64,000 nucleotides of DNA from Faunimonas pinastri (GTDB taxonomy: Bacteria > Pseudomonadota > Alphaproteobacteria > Rhizobiales > Afifellaceae): assembly GCF_900110915.1 (NCBI RefSeq), contig NZ_FOFG01000006.1:124001-188000 (forward strand), read 5' to 3'. The notes beneath the pieces were generated by a model that saw only the letters and a list, made by a program, of their open reading frames with translations, had not been told where the DNA came from and ran no database searches. The first letter of the stretch is position 1, and every line of letters starts with the position of its first letter. A program made the position numbers and the translations under genes. Shown one piece after another: positions 47,716-57,001 of this stretch.

Positions 47716-48126
47716 TCAGAACGAGTGATGGCTGACCGAGACGTCGCGGGTCGCGGAACGGAGCGAGACGGCGACGCCGCAGCAGACGTCCAGGAGCGCG
47801 ATGATCGTGAGGATCAGGAACGTGCCCGTGGCTGCCGCCGGCACCAGCAGGAATTCCACGACATAGGCGAGGAAGACCAGCATGGAGAGAATCTGGTCCA
47901 CGATGGTCGCGGCGCCGAGACGGGTCGATTTCACGATTTCCACGAAGAGGAAGACGAGCGCCAGGACGACGAGCAGCGCGCCGATCGTCAGCGTGAAGCT
48001 CGCGCCCGACACCATGGGAACGCTGAACACCGTGGACTGACCGAACTCCGCCCCCGAGCTGAGGATCAGGAACGCGAAGACATCGTAGATGACGAAGGGG
48101 ATGATCAGAAACGGGATGTTGCGCAT
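47716..48126 (-). CDS. small four-helix membrane protein, unknown function
   Basis: A 136-residue integral membrane protein with about four hydrophobic helices (IPFLIIPFVIYDVFAFLIL, FTLTIGALLVVLALVFLFVEI, ILSMLVFLAYVVEFLLV, TFLILTIIALLDVCCGVAVSL). I recognise no named family. It lies between rpmF and the EAL gene on the same strand. Similar small proteins are conserved in rhizobia without known function. Confidence 0.75.
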   Translation of the reverse strand: MRNIPFLIIPFVIYDVFAFLILSSGAEFGQSTVFSVPMVSGASFTLTIGALLVVLALVFLFVEIVKSTRLGAATIVDQILSMLVFLAYVVEFLLVPAAATGTFLILTIIALLDVCCGVAVSLRSATRDVSVSHHSF

Positions 48127-48185
48127 GGGTCGCCTCGCCGAGAACCGGGACGGCGATCCGTATCAGCGAAACGCCGGAAACGAAA

Positions 48186-48207
48186 AGGCCGGCTCAGCGG
48201 CCGGCCT
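48186..48207 (-). terminator. intrinsic terminator of rpmF
   Basis: AGGCCGGC and GCCGGCCT form an 8-base stem around a 6-base loop. Read on the minus strand, the hairpin is followed by TTTTCGTTT, giving a usable T-run. It lies 21 bases past the rpmF stop. Confidence 0.7.
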
Positions 48208-48228
48208 CAATTCGAAAAGAGGAAACGG

Positions 48229-48414
48229 TCAGACCGTCTCCTTCGGCTCCAGAATCTGGCGACCGCGATACTTGCCGCTCTTCAGGTCGACGTGGTGCGG
48301 GCGGCGAAGCTCGCCGGAATCCTTGTCTTCCACGTAGGTCGGCTGCTTCAGGGCGTCGGCGGAACGACGGAAGCCGCGCTTCATCGGCGAAGTTTTTCTT
48401 TTAGGGACTGGCAT
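48229..48414 (-). CDS. rpmF: 50S ribosomal protein L32
   Basis: A 61-residue ribosomal protein of the large subunit. The start [20 protein letters not shown] and the end [18 protein letters not shown] are highly conserved in alphaproteobacteria. This is the cysteine-free variant with no zinc-binding motif. I chose the ATG at 48414, the family start. A hairpin terminator follows on the same strand, and mtgA lies upstream on the same strand. Confidence 0.96.
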   Translation of the reverse strand: MPVPKRKTSPMKRGFRRSADALKQPTYVEDKDSGELRRPHHVDLKSGKYRGRQILEPKETV

Positions 48415-48546
48415 CTCAAGCTCCAACGGGTACACAGTCGCGGGCATAGCCCGTCGCGTCCGCCGCTTGGAGCAGCAGACCTTTCGCGCGGCATATAGCC
48501 CTTTCTGACAGCCTTGGCCAGTGCGAAGTGGGAAATCGGCGTCGGA

Positions 48547-49242
48547 CTACTTCAGGACGCAGCCGACATAGGGCTGCATGGTGGCCGCCCGACGGGCGAT
48601 CTTGTTGGCCATGCCGCGCATCCGACGGCTGGGATGGGCGGGATTGCGGGCGAGCGGATTGGGCAGCGTCGCGGCCAGTCCCGCCGCCTGCGCGGCCGAA
48701 AGCTTCGCTGCCGCGACGCGGAAATAGCCCTGCGACGCCGCCTCCGCACCGTAGATCCCCTCGTCCCATTCAACGATGTTGAGATAGATCTCCATGATCC
48801 GCCGCTTGGAAAGGACAAGGTCGGCATAGAGGGCCAGAGGGAACTGCATTCCCTTCAGCAGCCACGATCGGCTGGTGGAGAGAAAAAGATTCTTCACGAC
48901 CTGCATGGTGATGGTGCTGGCGCCGCGCATCCGGCCATGGCGGTCGGCGGTGTCCAGCGCGTTCTGCATCTCCGTCCAGTCGATACCGTTATGGCTGCAG
49001 AAGCGCTGGTCTTCCGAGCCGATCACCGCGCGAACGAGATTGGGCGAGATGTGGGAGAGGTCGCGCCATTCCTTGTGGATGCCGTTGCCGCCCACCGCCT
49101 TGAACAGCATCACGGTGGTCACCGGCGGGTTCACGAAGCCGTAGAGCGGCAGCAGCACCAGCGGCAGAAGGAGCAGGACGGCGGCGACGAGCAGGACCGG
49201 CCGGATCAGGCCCGCCACCGGCAGACGTCGCGCAAGCTTCAT
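48547..49242 (-). CDS. mtgA: monofunctional peptidoglycan glycosyltransferase
   Basis: A 231-residue inner-membrane glycosyltransferase family 51 enzyme that polymerises glycan strands from lipid II. After a basic start and membrane anchor (LIRPVLLVAAVLLLLPLVLL) come the catalytic EDQRFCSHNGID (Glu of motif 1), RGASTITMQVVKNLFL, and KRRIMEIYLNIVEW motifs. No transpeptidase domain follows. It lies upstream of rpmF, as in many relatives. Confidence 0.95.
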   Translation of the reverse strand: MKLARRLPVAGLIRPVLLVAAVLLLLPLVLLPLYGFVNPPVTTVMLFKAVGGNGIHKEWRDLSHISPNLVRAVIGSEDQRFCSHNGIDWTEMQNALDTADRHGRMRGASTITMQVVKNLFLSTSRSWLLKGMQFPLALYADLVLSKRRIMEIYLNIVEWDEGIYGAEAASQGYFRVAAAKLSAAQAAGLAATLPNPLARNPAHPSRRMRGMANKIARRAATMQPYVGCVLK

Positions 49243-49358
49243 GGACTTCCCCGCCTCCCCGGCTCCGCATCACGAGGCCGGAACCCGATTGCGCCCGAAA
49301 CCTGCGGGAATGCTGATACCACGAGACACCGCCCAGCCGCCATTGTCTCGGGCCCGCC

Positions 49359-50609
49359 TCAAACCCGCCGAAGAAGGATGGCGCGGAAATCGTTGACATT
49401 GGTCAGCGTCGGACCGGTCACCACCAGTCGGCTGAGCGCCGCGAAGGCGGTATAGGCGTCGTTGGAGGCGAGCGCCGCCGCGAGATCGACGCCCCGTCCC
49501 CGCGCCTCGGCAAGCAGGCCGGCATCGAACCACGCCCCGGCATTGTCCTCCGAGCCGTCGATGCCGTCGGTATCGCAGGCGATCGCCGAGATGCCCGACC
49601 TGCCGCCCACGGCCAGAGCAAGCGCCAACAGGAACTCCGCGTTGCGCCCCCCGCGCCCCTTGCCCCGCACGGTCACGGTCGTCTCGCCGCCCGACAGCAG
49701 CACGCACGGGGGTGCGACGGGGACGCCATGCTCGGCGGTGGAACGGGCGATGCCGGCCATCGCCTTGGCAACCTCCCGCGCTTCGCCCTCGATGGCATCG
49801 CCGAGGACCAGCGGCGTCAGGCCGAATTCCCGCGCTTTGTCGGCCGCCGCGTCCAGCGCCATTTTCGGCGTGGCGAGCATTTGGATTTCCGGCGCGGGCA
49901 CGTCGGCGGGGATGACGTTGGCGCGGATCGCCGCTTCCACATGGGCGGGAACGGCGATCCCATAGGCGCGCAGGATCGCCAGCGCCGCCTCCGGTCGCGC
50001 GGCTTCGGGAATGGTCGGACCGGAGCCGATGACGCCGGGATCGTCTCCCGGCACGTCGGAGATCAGATAGGTGACGACGCGGGCGGGCGACGAGGCTGCC
50101 GCGAGCCGCCCGCCCTTGATGGCGGAAAGCGCCTTGCGAACCACGTTCATCTCGCCGATGGGCGCACCGGACTTCAGGAGAGCGCGATTGACCTCCTGCT
50201 TATCGCGAAGCGTCAGCCCCGGCGCGGGCAGCGTCAGGAGCGACGAGGCGCCGCCGGAGATGAGCGCGATCACGAGGTCGTTGGGACCGGCGGATCGCGC
50301 CAGCTTCAGGATACGTTCCGCCGCCGCCATGCCGGCTTCGTCCGGCACGGGATGCGCGGCTTCCACCACCTCGATCGATCGCGTCGGCGCACCGTGGCCG
50401 TAGCGGGTGACCAGGAGGCCTTCGCAGGGATGCGGCCACGCCGCCTCGAAGGCCCCGGCCATCCGGGCCGAAGCCTTGCCGGCGCCCAGCACGATCGTCC
50501 GGCCGCCAGGCGCGGGAGGCGGCGGCAGCCGCCCCCCGAATTTTCCATCGGGCAAGGCGGCCACGAGCGCCGACTGAAACAGCGCCCGGAGAATGGCCTC
50601 CTCGGTCAT
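49359..50609 (-). CDS. glycerate 2-kinase (MOFRL family)
   Basis: A 416-residue glycerate kinase of the DUF4147/MOFRL type (TtuD/GckA-like). Motifs include VLGAGKASARMAGAFE, ISGGASSLL, DVPGDDPGVIGSGPT and the MOFRL block VTVRGKGRGGRNAEFLLALA with CDTDGIDGSEDNAGA. It phosphorylates D-glycerate for entry to glycolysis. Downstream of an FAH-family gene, 28 bases away, on the same strand. Confidence 0.92.
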   Translation of the reverse strand: MTEEAILRALFQSALVAALPDGKFGGRLPPPPAPGGRTIVLGAGKASARMAGAFEAAWPHPCEGLLVTRYGHGAPTRSIEVVEAAHPVPDEAGMAAAERILKLARSAGPNDLVIALISGGASSLLTLPAPGLTLRDKQEVNRALLKSGAPIGEMNVVRKALSAIKGGRLAAASSPARVVTYLISDVPGDDPGVIGSGPTIPEAARPEAALAILRAYGIAVPAHVEAAIRANVIPADVPAPEIQMLATPKMALDAAADKAREFGLTPLVLGDAIEGEAREVAKAMAGIARSTAEHGVPVAPPCVLLSGGETTVTVRGKGRGGRNAEFLLALALAVGGRSGISAIACDTDGIDGSEDNAGAWFDAGLLAEARGRGVDLAAALASNDAYTAFAALSRLVVTGPTLTNVNDFRAILLRRV

Positions 50610-50637
50610 GGCGACGGCCCTGCCGATCGGAGCAGCC

Positions 50638-51480
50638 TCAACCCTGGATAAAGGTCTGCTGCTGCTCGCCGAGGCCCTCGATGCCGAGCCGCACGACGTC
50701 GTTCGCCTTCAGGAAGACCGGCGGCTTCTGGCCGAGACCGACGCCCGGCGGCGTGCCGGTGGAGATGACGTCGCCCGGCTGCAGGCTCATGAACTGCGAA
50801 AGGTAGGAGACGAGGAACCTGACGCCGTAGACCATGGTCGCCGTCGTGCCGTCCTGATAGCGGTGGCCGTTGACCTCCAGCCACATCTTGAGGTTCTGCG
50901 GGTCGGCGACCTCGTCGCGCGTCACCAGCCAGGGGCCGAGCGGCCCGAAGGTGTCGCAGCTCTTGCCCTTCGTCCACTGGCCGTGCCGCTCCTGCTGGAA
51001 GGCGCGCTCGGACACGTCGTTGGTCAGGCAATAGCCCGCCACGTAATCCATCGCCTCGTCTTCCGAAACGTATTTCGCGGGCTTGCCGATGACGACGCCG
51101 AGTTCGACTTCCCAGTCTGTCTTCTCGGACCCGCGCGGGATCTCGACATTGTCGTTCGGGCCGACGATGGCCGACGTCGCCTTCATGAAGATGATCGGTT
51201 CCGGCGGCACGGTGGCGCCCGTTTCGGCGGCGTGGTCGGAATAGTTGAGGCCAATGCAGATGATCTTGCCGGTGCCGGCGACGCAGGGGCCGAGGCGCGG
51301 GTTGCCATCCACAACCGCGAGGCTTTCCGGATCGATCGCCGCGATGCGCCGCAGCCCTTCGGGATAAAGAACCTCGCCCCGGATGTCCTCGACATGGGCG
51401 GAGAGATCCCGGATACGGCCCTGGGCATCGAGAAGGCCGGGCTTTTCCTGGCCCTTCGGACCGTAACGCAGAAGTTTCAT
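50638..51480 (-). CDS. fumarylacetoacetate hydrolase-family protein
   Basis: A 280-residue FAH-fold enzyme. The metal-binding and active-site motifs are intact: CIGLNYSDHAAETGA, FMKATSAIVGPND, WEVELGVVIGKPAKYVSEDEAMDYVAGY and STGTPPGVG. Such enzymes cleave or isomerise 2-keto acids, often from aromatic or sugar-acid breakdown. Substrate is not fixed by sequence; ureidoglycolate lyase and 2,4-diketo-3-deoxy-sugar-acid hydrolase are possible. Its position before glycerate kinase hints at a sugar-acid route. Confidence 0.9.
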   Translation of the reverse strand: MKLLRYGPKGQEKPGLLDAQGRIRDLSAHVEDIRGEVLYPEGLRRIAAIDPESLAVVDGNPRLGPCVAGTGKIICIGLNYSDHAAETGATVPPEPIIFMKATSAIVGPNDNVEIPRGSEKTDWEVELGVVIGKPAKYVSEDEAMDYVAGYCLTNDVSERAFQQERHGQWTKGKSCDTFGPLGPWLVTRDEVADPQNLKMWLEVNGHRYQDGTTATMVYGVRFLVSYLSQFMSLQPGDVISTGTPPGVGLGQKPPVFLKANDVVRLGIEGLGEQQQTFIQG

Positions 51481-51643
51481 ACCGTTTCACTCCCTGAGAT
51501 TTCTGTGAGCCGCATTCTCGTTCCGGGCTCTCAAATCGGGCGAGGACGGTAAGGAGTGCTGACCGTTTGTCAATCAGCGCCGGCATCGGCTAGGGATATG
51601 CCGCGCGGACGCGAGACGCGCCCGAGAGCAGGGACCGAAAGCC

Positions 51644-52690
51644 GTGACCGCCACCGACAGCATCGAGATCATCCGCCCGGACGACTGGCACCTCCACCTG
51701 CGGGACGGCGCCATGCTGAAATCCGTGCTGCCGGCGACCTCCGCCGTGTTCGCCCGCGCCATCATCATGCCGAACCTGAAGCCGCCGGTGCGCACGCTGG
51801 CCGATCTCCGGGCCTATCGCGAGCGCATCCTCGCGGTGCTGCCGGAGGGCCATGACTTCACCCCGCTGATGACGCTTTATCTCACCGAGGGAACCGACCC
51901 GGAGGAGATCCGCGAGGGCAAGCGCTCCGGCGAGGCGACGGCGGTGAAGCTCTATCCCGCCGGCGCCACCACCAATTCCGATGCGGGCGTCAGCCACATA
52001 GACCGCGTGAGCCACGTCTTCGAGGCGATGCAGGAGGTCGACCTGCCGCTCCTGATCCACGGCGAGGTGACCGACCCGGCCGTGGATATCTTCGACCGCG
52101 AGGCCGTCTTCATAGAGCGCGTGCTGCAGCCGATCCGCCACCGCTTCCCGGAACTTCGCATCGTGATGGAGCACATCACCACGAAGAACGCCGCCGACTA
52201 CGTGCGCGCGGGCGATCGCTTCCTGGGCGCGACGATCACCCCGCACCACCTGACCGTGAACCGCAACGCCCTCTTCCGCGGCGGCATCCGTCCGCACATG
52301 TACTGCCTGCCCATCGTCAAGCGCGAGGAGCACCGACAGGCGCTGGTCGAGGCCGCGACGTCCGGCGACAACCACTTCTTCCTGGGCACGGATTCCGCGC
52401 CGCACCGCATCCACGACAAGGAAGCGGAATGCGGCTGCGCCGGCATGTTCAACGCGCCGACCACCCTCTCCTGTCTGGCGCAGGTCTTCGAGGATGCAGG
52501 GGCACTCGACCAGTTGGAAGCCTTCACCTCCCGCCACGGCCCGGCCTTCTACAAGCTGCCGGTGAACACCGACAGTATCCGGCTGAAGCGCGAGGCGCCC
52601 GTGGTGCCGGACAGCCTCGCCATCGAAGGCGAAGAGGAATCGGTGAAGGTCTTCCGCCCGGATGTCGATCTCCGCTGGTCCATCTGTTAA
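51644..52690 (+). CDS. pyrC: dihydroorotase
   Basis: A 348-residue zinc amidohydrolase that closes carbamoyl-aspartate to dihydroorotate in pyrimidine synthesis. Metal ligands are in [10 protein letters not shown], the carboxylated Lys in [15 protein letters not shown], His in LIHGEV and EHITT, and the catalytic Asp in LGTDSAPH. Length and motifs fit type II dihydroorotase. The start is GTG at 51644 behind AGGGA. pyrE follows 35 bases later. Confidence 0.96.
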   Translation: MTATDSIEIIRPDDWHLHLRDGAMLKSVLPATSAVFARAIIMPNLKPPVRTLADLRAYRERILAVLPEGHDFTPLMTLYLTEGTDPEEIREGKRSGEATAVKLYPAGATTNSDAGVSHIDRVSHVFEAMQEVDLPLLIHGEVTDPAVDIFDREAVFIERVLQPIRHRFPELRIVMEHITTKNAADYVRAGDRFLGATITPHHLTVNRNALFRGGIRPHMYCLPIVKREEHRQALVEAATSGDNHFFLGTDSAPHRIHDKEAECGCAGMFNAPTTLSCLAQVFEDAGALDQLEAFTSRHGPAFYKLPVNTDSIRLKREAPVVPDSLAIEGEEESVKVFRPDVDLRWSIC

Positions 52691-52725
52691 GCAGCAGCCC
52701 GCAACCCCCGACAAAGGCAGGACCA

Positions 52726-53415
52726 GTGGCAGACTTTCCCGACAAGGCCGTGATCGCGGATCTCACGGCCCGCGCGCTTCTGGAGGTGAAGGCCATCCAT
52801 TTCCGCGCCGACGAGCCGTTCAAGCTCACCTCCGGCCGCATGAGCCCGGTCTATATCGACTGCCGCAAGCTGATCTCGTTTCCGCGCCTGCGCAACACGC
52901 TGATGGATTTCGCGGCCTCCACGATCCTTCGCGACATCGGCTTTGAATCGCTGGACGGCGTGGTCGGCGGCGAGACGGCGGGCATCCCATTCGCCGCCTG
53001 GATCGCCGACCGCCTGTCGCTGCCGATGCAATATGTGCGCAAAAAGCCGAAGGGCTTCGGCCGCAATGCGCAAATAGAGGGCCACTTCCGCGACGGCGAC
53101 CGCGTCATCCTCGTGGAGGATCTGGCTACCGACGGCGGCAGCAAGCTCACCTTCTGCGAGGCGCTGCGCAGCGCCGGCCTGCAGGTGAACCACACCTTCG
53201 TGGTGTTCTATTACGACATCTTCCCCGAGACCAAGCAGGTGCTGACCGATGCAGGCGTCCAGCTCCACGCGCTGGCGACGTGGTGGGACGTGCTGAAGTT
53301 TGCGCGCACCAACAATTACTTCGACACGAAGACGCTGGATGCCGTGGAGGCCTTCCTCCACAATCCCAAGCAATGGTCGCTCGACCATGGCGGCGTCGAA
53401 ACGCCGAAGGCGTAA
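52726..53415 (+). CDS. pyrE: orotate phosphoribosyltransferase
   Basis: A 229-residue type I phosphoribosyltransferase that adds PRPP to orotate. The PRPP-binding motif is [14 protein letters not shown], the orotate-side [19 protein letters not shown] is typical, and [17 protein letters not shown] follows. I chose the GTG at 52726 ([13 protein letters not shown]), preceded by AGG; an open frame continues upstream through pyrC but is not coding. pyrC-pyrE adjacency is common in this order. Confidence 0.96.
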   Translation: MADFPDKAVIADLTARALLEVKAIHFRADEPFKLTSGRMSPVYIDCRKLISFPRLRNTLMDFAASTILRDIGFESLDGVVGGETAGIPFAAWIADRLSLPMQYVRKKPKGFGRNAQIEGHFRDGDRVILVEDLATDGGSKLTFCEALRSAGLQVNHTFVVFYYDIFPETKQVLTDAGVQLHALATWWDVLKFARTNNYFDTKTLDAVEAFLHNPKQWSLDHGGVETPKA

Positions 53416-53418
53416 CCG

Positions 53419-54213
53419 CTACCCGGCAGCCGCCCGGCTCGGCGCGGCTGCCCGGTTCTCCGCCAGAGCCAGATCTCGAAAGCGAGTAAGCACGGCGGCG
53501 GCTTCCGGCGTCCGCTGGAGCGAGGCCCGCGCCGCTTCCACGTCGGCGCCGGCATCCGCCAGCGGCCCGTGAATTTCCTCGATGATCAGGCCGACCATCT
53601 CCGGGTCGAATTCCGGGTGAAACTGCACACCCCAGGTGCTCGGCCCGAAGCGCAGCGCCTGAATGCCGGAGGCGCCTTCCGCCAGCACGGTCGCGCCTTC
53701 CGGTGCAACGGTCGCGGTCTGGAAGTGGGCGGACTGCGCCTTGAAGGTCTTGCCGGCCGGGCCGGCCGGGCCGAGCAGCGGATCGTCGTCGGCCGCCTCG
53801 GTGCTGCGGATCTCGACCGTCCCGTATTCCGGTCCGATGGCGTTGGGCGCCACCGTGCCGCCAAGGGCGTGCGTCAGGAGTTGATGACCGAAGCAGATGC
53901 CGAGGAGAGGCACGCCTGAAGCATGTGCCTGCCGCAGCCATTCGGCCGTCTGGGCAATCCAGGGCAGCGGATCGCCTACCATCGCCGCCGCGCCCGTGAC
54001 GATCGCACCGGCGATCTCGCGCGGGTCCGGCAACGCCTCGCCGGAACAGACGCGCACCACCTTCAGCCTGTCTTCCCCAAGCGCCAGCGCGCCCCGAAAA
54101 ATGCCGTCCATCTCGCCCGTGCGGGCGCAGATCAGCGGCGATGCTTCCGCGAAAATCTCGCACTGGATCAGCAAGAGCGGTCGGGGAGCTTGAATTTCGG
54201 GAGATTCGGGCAA
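53419..54213 (-). CDS. class I glutamine amidotransferase (GATase1) protein
   Basis: A 264-residue GATase1-fold protein similar to GMP-synthase-like amidotransferases. The nucleophile Cys lies in LLGICFGHQLLTHAL, and the His-Glu pair in GVQFHPEFDPE. No synthase partner is attached. No ATG lies near the family N-terminus; I use a TTG at 54213 (MPESPEIQAPRPLLLIQ) with GAGG 9 bases before it. A frame start at 54303 would add a basic, non-family leader. It is convergent with pyrE. Confidence 0.83.
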   Translation of the reverse strand: MPESPEIQAPRPLLLIQCEIFAEASPLICARTGEMDGIFRGALALGEDRLKVVRVCSGEALPDPREIAGAIVTGAAAMVGDPLPWIAQTAEWLRQAHASGVPLLGICFGHQLLTHALGGTVAPNAIGPEYGTVEIRSTEAADDDPLLGPAGPAGKTFKAQSAHFQTATVAPEGATVLAEGASGIQALRFGPSTWGVQFHPEFDPEMVGLIIEEIHGPLADAGADVEAARASLQRTPEAAAVLTRFRDLALAENRAAAPSRAAAG

Positions 54214-54323
54214 GTGCGGGATCCTCGACGGGCTCGCGCATTGTTCACGCCCTCGCCTTCCCCGGCAAGAGCGGCCGGCGCATCTCAGGGACGCGCCGGC
54301 CAAAAGCTTAAAACATCAGTGCC

Positions 54324-55194
54324 CTAAAGCATGGGCCGCCCGCCGGTGACCGGCACCATGGCACCCGTGATGTAGCTCGCGTCGGCCGAGGCGAGGAAAA
54401 CATAGGCCGGGGCGAGTTCCGCCGGCTGGCCGGCGCGGCCGAGCGGCGTGTTTTCGCCAAAGGTCTTCACCGCATCTTCCGGCATGGTGGAGGGGATCAG
54501 CGGCGTCCAGATCGGCCCCCGGCGCGACGCAGTTCACGCGGATGCCCTTGTCGGCCACGAGCTGGGCAAGGCCGGCTGTGAAGTTGGCGATCGCGCCCTT
54601 GGTGGTGGCATAGGCCAGCAGCTTCGGGCTCGGGTTCTTGGCATTGATCGACGTCGTGTTCACGATGGCGCTGCCCGGCTTCATCTTCGGCACGGCCGCC
54701 TTGCAGAGATAGAACTGGCTGTAGATGTTGGTGCGGAAGGTGACGTCCCATTCTTCCGCGCTGATGTCCTCGATGCTCTCGAAGGTCTTCTGGTGCGCGG
54801 CGTTGTTGACGAGGATGTCAATACCGCCGAGTTCCTTCACGGCGCGCTCGACGAGGTCGCGGCAATGGGCTTCTTCCTTGATGTCACCGGCCACCGCCAG
54901 CGCGCGCCGGCCGGCCTTCTCGACCCACTTCACCGTTTCCTTCGCGTCCTCGTGCTCGTTGTAATAGGAGATGAGTACGTCCGCGCCTTCCCGCGCGAAC
55001 GCGATTGCGACCGCACGGCCGATGCCGGAATCGCCACCGGTGATCAGCGCCACCCGACCCTCCAGCTTGCCGCTGCCCTTGTAGCTTTGCTCGCCATGGT
55101 CGGGCTTCGGATGCATCTCGGCTGTCGTGCCCGGAGGCTCCTGCTGCTGGGCGGGCTGCGGCGGCGCGGGATATTCGGTCTTGGGATCAGACAT
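54324..55194 (-). pseudogene. SDR oxidoreductase with frameshift
   Basis: A general-stress-type short-chain dehydrogenase (YghA/YhdF-like). The first 227 or so codons, from ATG at 55194, give an N-terminal PxP-rich tail, ALITGGDSGIGRAVA (cofactor), NNAAHQKTFE, NTTSINA (Ser) and AYATTKGAIANF (Tyr/Lys). After NCVAPG the frame breaks: an extra base in the C5 run at 54516-54520 (G5 on the coding strand). Dropping one base restores PIWTPLIPSTMP and the end VTGGRPML, stopping at 54324. It is either a real pseudogene or a sequencing error. As read, the product would end at 54316 with an unrelated tail. Confidence 0.88.
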
Positions 55195-55279
55195 GGGTCC
55201 TCCGATGAACTCGTTAACCACTGCCGCAGCAACGGAGGGGACGGGCTCGAGTTCCGCCGGATCGAGCCCGTCGGGAGGG

Positions 55280-55951
55280 TCAAAGGCCCAGCATGGCGAT
55301 GGTCTCCCCGCGTTGGCGGATTGTCTCGGCATAGCTCGCGCGGACCTGTTCCAGCACCCCGGCCGGCGCGGTTTCCGGCGAGCCGGCATCGAAGGGCGGA
55401 GCGGGGGCGTATTCGATACCGAGCTGGATCGCTTCCGCCTGCGCCCGGTCGGTCAGTTCCGCCACCACCGCCAGCGCGAAGTCGATGCCGGCGGTCACGC
55501 CGCCGCCGGTGATGAGGTTGCCGTCCCGCACGATGCGCTCCTTCACCGGGACCGCGCCGAGCAACGGCAGCAGATGATGCGAGGCCCAATGGGTCGTCGC
55601 GCGACGGCCCTTCAGGAGCCCGGCCGCGCCCAGCACCAGCGAACCCGTGCAGACGGAGGTGACATAGCGGGCCTTGGCCGCCGTCTCGCGCACGAAGGCG
55701 AGGACCTCGGCATCCTGCATCAGCGCACTCACGCCGGAGCCGCCTGGAATGCAGAGCACGTCGAGCTCGGGGCAGTCCTCGAAGCTGGTGTCCGGCGTCA
55801 GCCACATGCCGGAGGAGGAAGCGACCGGCTCGCGCGACTTCCAGATCAGATGCAGTTCGCGATCCGGCAGTGAGCCGAACACGTCGTAGGGACCGGTGAG
55901 GTCGAGTTGCTGCACGCGTGGAAAAACAAGAAAGCCAATTCTGATCGTCAT
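55280..55951 (-). CDS. DJ-1/PfpI-family protein, isonitrile hydratase-like
   Basis: A 223-residue DJ-1 superfamily enzyme. The nucleophile-elbow Cys lies in VTSVCTGSLVLGAAGLL and GRRATTHWASHHLL follows, as in isonitrile hydratase (InhA) and related proteins. It lacks the AraC domain seen in the divergently encoded neighbour. Substrate not fixed. Divergence from the GlxA-type regulator at 56006, whose first domain is of the same fold, suggests a local pair. Confidence 0.85.
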   Translation of the reverse strand: MTIRIGFLVFPRVQQLDLTGPYDVFGSLPDRELHLIWKSREPVASSSGMWLTPDTSFEDCPELDVLCIPGGSGVSALMQDAEVLAFVRETAAKARYVTSVCTGSLVLGAAGLLKGRRATTHWASHHLLPLLGAVPVKERIVRDGNLITGGGVTAGIDFALAVVAELTDRAQAEAIQLGIEYAPAPPFDAGSPETAPAGVLEQVRASYAETIRQRGETIAMLGL

Positions 55952-56005
55952 TGCGCCTCTCCCAAGCTGGACAGGCCTATTCTAGCCCGGCATTGTCTGG
56001 CGGAT

Positions 56006-57001
56006 ATGACAAATAGCCCTCGCATTCCGCCATTCACTCCGCGCCGGATCGAGATCCTGGCCTTTCCACGGGCGCAGCTTCTCGACATCGCGGGACCGTT
56101 GCAGGTCTTCGCCACGGCCAACGCACTGGCCGGCGACGAAACCGCGCCATACGAGACGCGGGTGATCGCCAAGGAGCCCGGCAGCATCACCGTGTCCGCC
56201 GGGTTGACGCTTGCGACCGAGCCGCTTCCCTCGGTCGGGACGCCGGCCGACACGCTGATCGTCGCCGGCGGCAAAGGCGTCCATGACGCGGCGACGGATG
56301 CCGCGCTCGCCGATTGGCTGCGCCAGCGCGCCGGCCATGTCCGCCGCCTCGCCTCCGTCTGCACCGGCGCTTTCCTGCTCGGCGCCGTCGGACTTCTCGA
56401 CGGAAAACGTGTCGCGACGCATTGGGACAGCTGCGCGCGGCTGGCCGAGGCCTATCCGGCCGCGAAGGTGGAGCCGGAGCCGATCTTCATCGAGGATGGA
56501 GCGCTCTGGACCTCGGCGGGCGTCACCGCCGGGATCGACCTCGCGCTCGCCATGGTGGAACGCGATCTCGGCCGCGCGCCTGCGCTGGCCATCGCGCGCG
56601 ATCTGGTCGTCTTCCTGAAACGGCCCGGCGGTCAGGCGCAGTTCAGCACGGCACTTGCCTTGCAGCACGCGGAAGGCCGCTTCGGCGACCTCCATGCCTG
56701 GATGATCGACAATCCCGATGCGAACCTGACCGTCCCCGCACTCGCCGGGCGCGCCGGCATGAGCGAGCGGACCTTCCTCAGGCGTTACCGGGAAGAAACC
56801 GGCGCCACGCCGGCACGCGCCGTGGAGCAGCTGCGTATAGAGGCCGCGCGCCGGCTGCTGGAGGATACGGCGACACCGGTCAAGCGGGTTGCCGCGCAAT
56901 GCGGCTTCGGCTCGGAGGAAACGCTGCGCCGGACCTTTCTTCGCCACCTCGCCGTATCGCCGCAGGCGTACCGCGAGCGCTTCGCTGACGCCGGTCAGTG
57001 A
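56006..57001 (+). CDS. GlxA-family AraC-type transcriptional regulator
   Basis: A 331-residue regulator with an N-terminal DJ-1-like domain (RIEILAFPRAQLLDIAGPLQVF and LASVCTGAFLLGAVGLL) and a C-terminal AraC helix-turn-helix pair (TVPALAGRAGMSERTFLRRY and VKRVAAQCGFGSEETLRRTF). Proteins of this build include GbdR and CdhR, which sense glycine betaine or carnitine derivatives. It is convergent with choV, overlapping it by 7 bases, so a link to the choline locus is plausible. The ATG at 56006 is the family start. Confidence 0.9.
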   Translation: MTNSPRIPPFTPRRIEILAFPRAQLLDIAGPLQVFATANALAGDETAPYETRVIAKEPGSITVSAGLTLATEPLPSVGTPADTLIVAGGKGVHDAATDAALADWLRQRAGHVRRLASVCTGAFLLGAVGLLDGKRVATHWDSCARLAEAYPAAKVEPEPIFIEDGALWTSAGVTAGIDLALAMVERDLGRAPALAIARDLVVFLKRPGGQAQFSTALALQHAEGRFGDLHAWMIDNPDANLTVPALAGRAGMSERTFLRRYREETGATPARAVEQLRIEAARRLLEDTATPVKRVAAQCGFGSEETLRRTFLRHLAVSPQAYRERFADAGQ

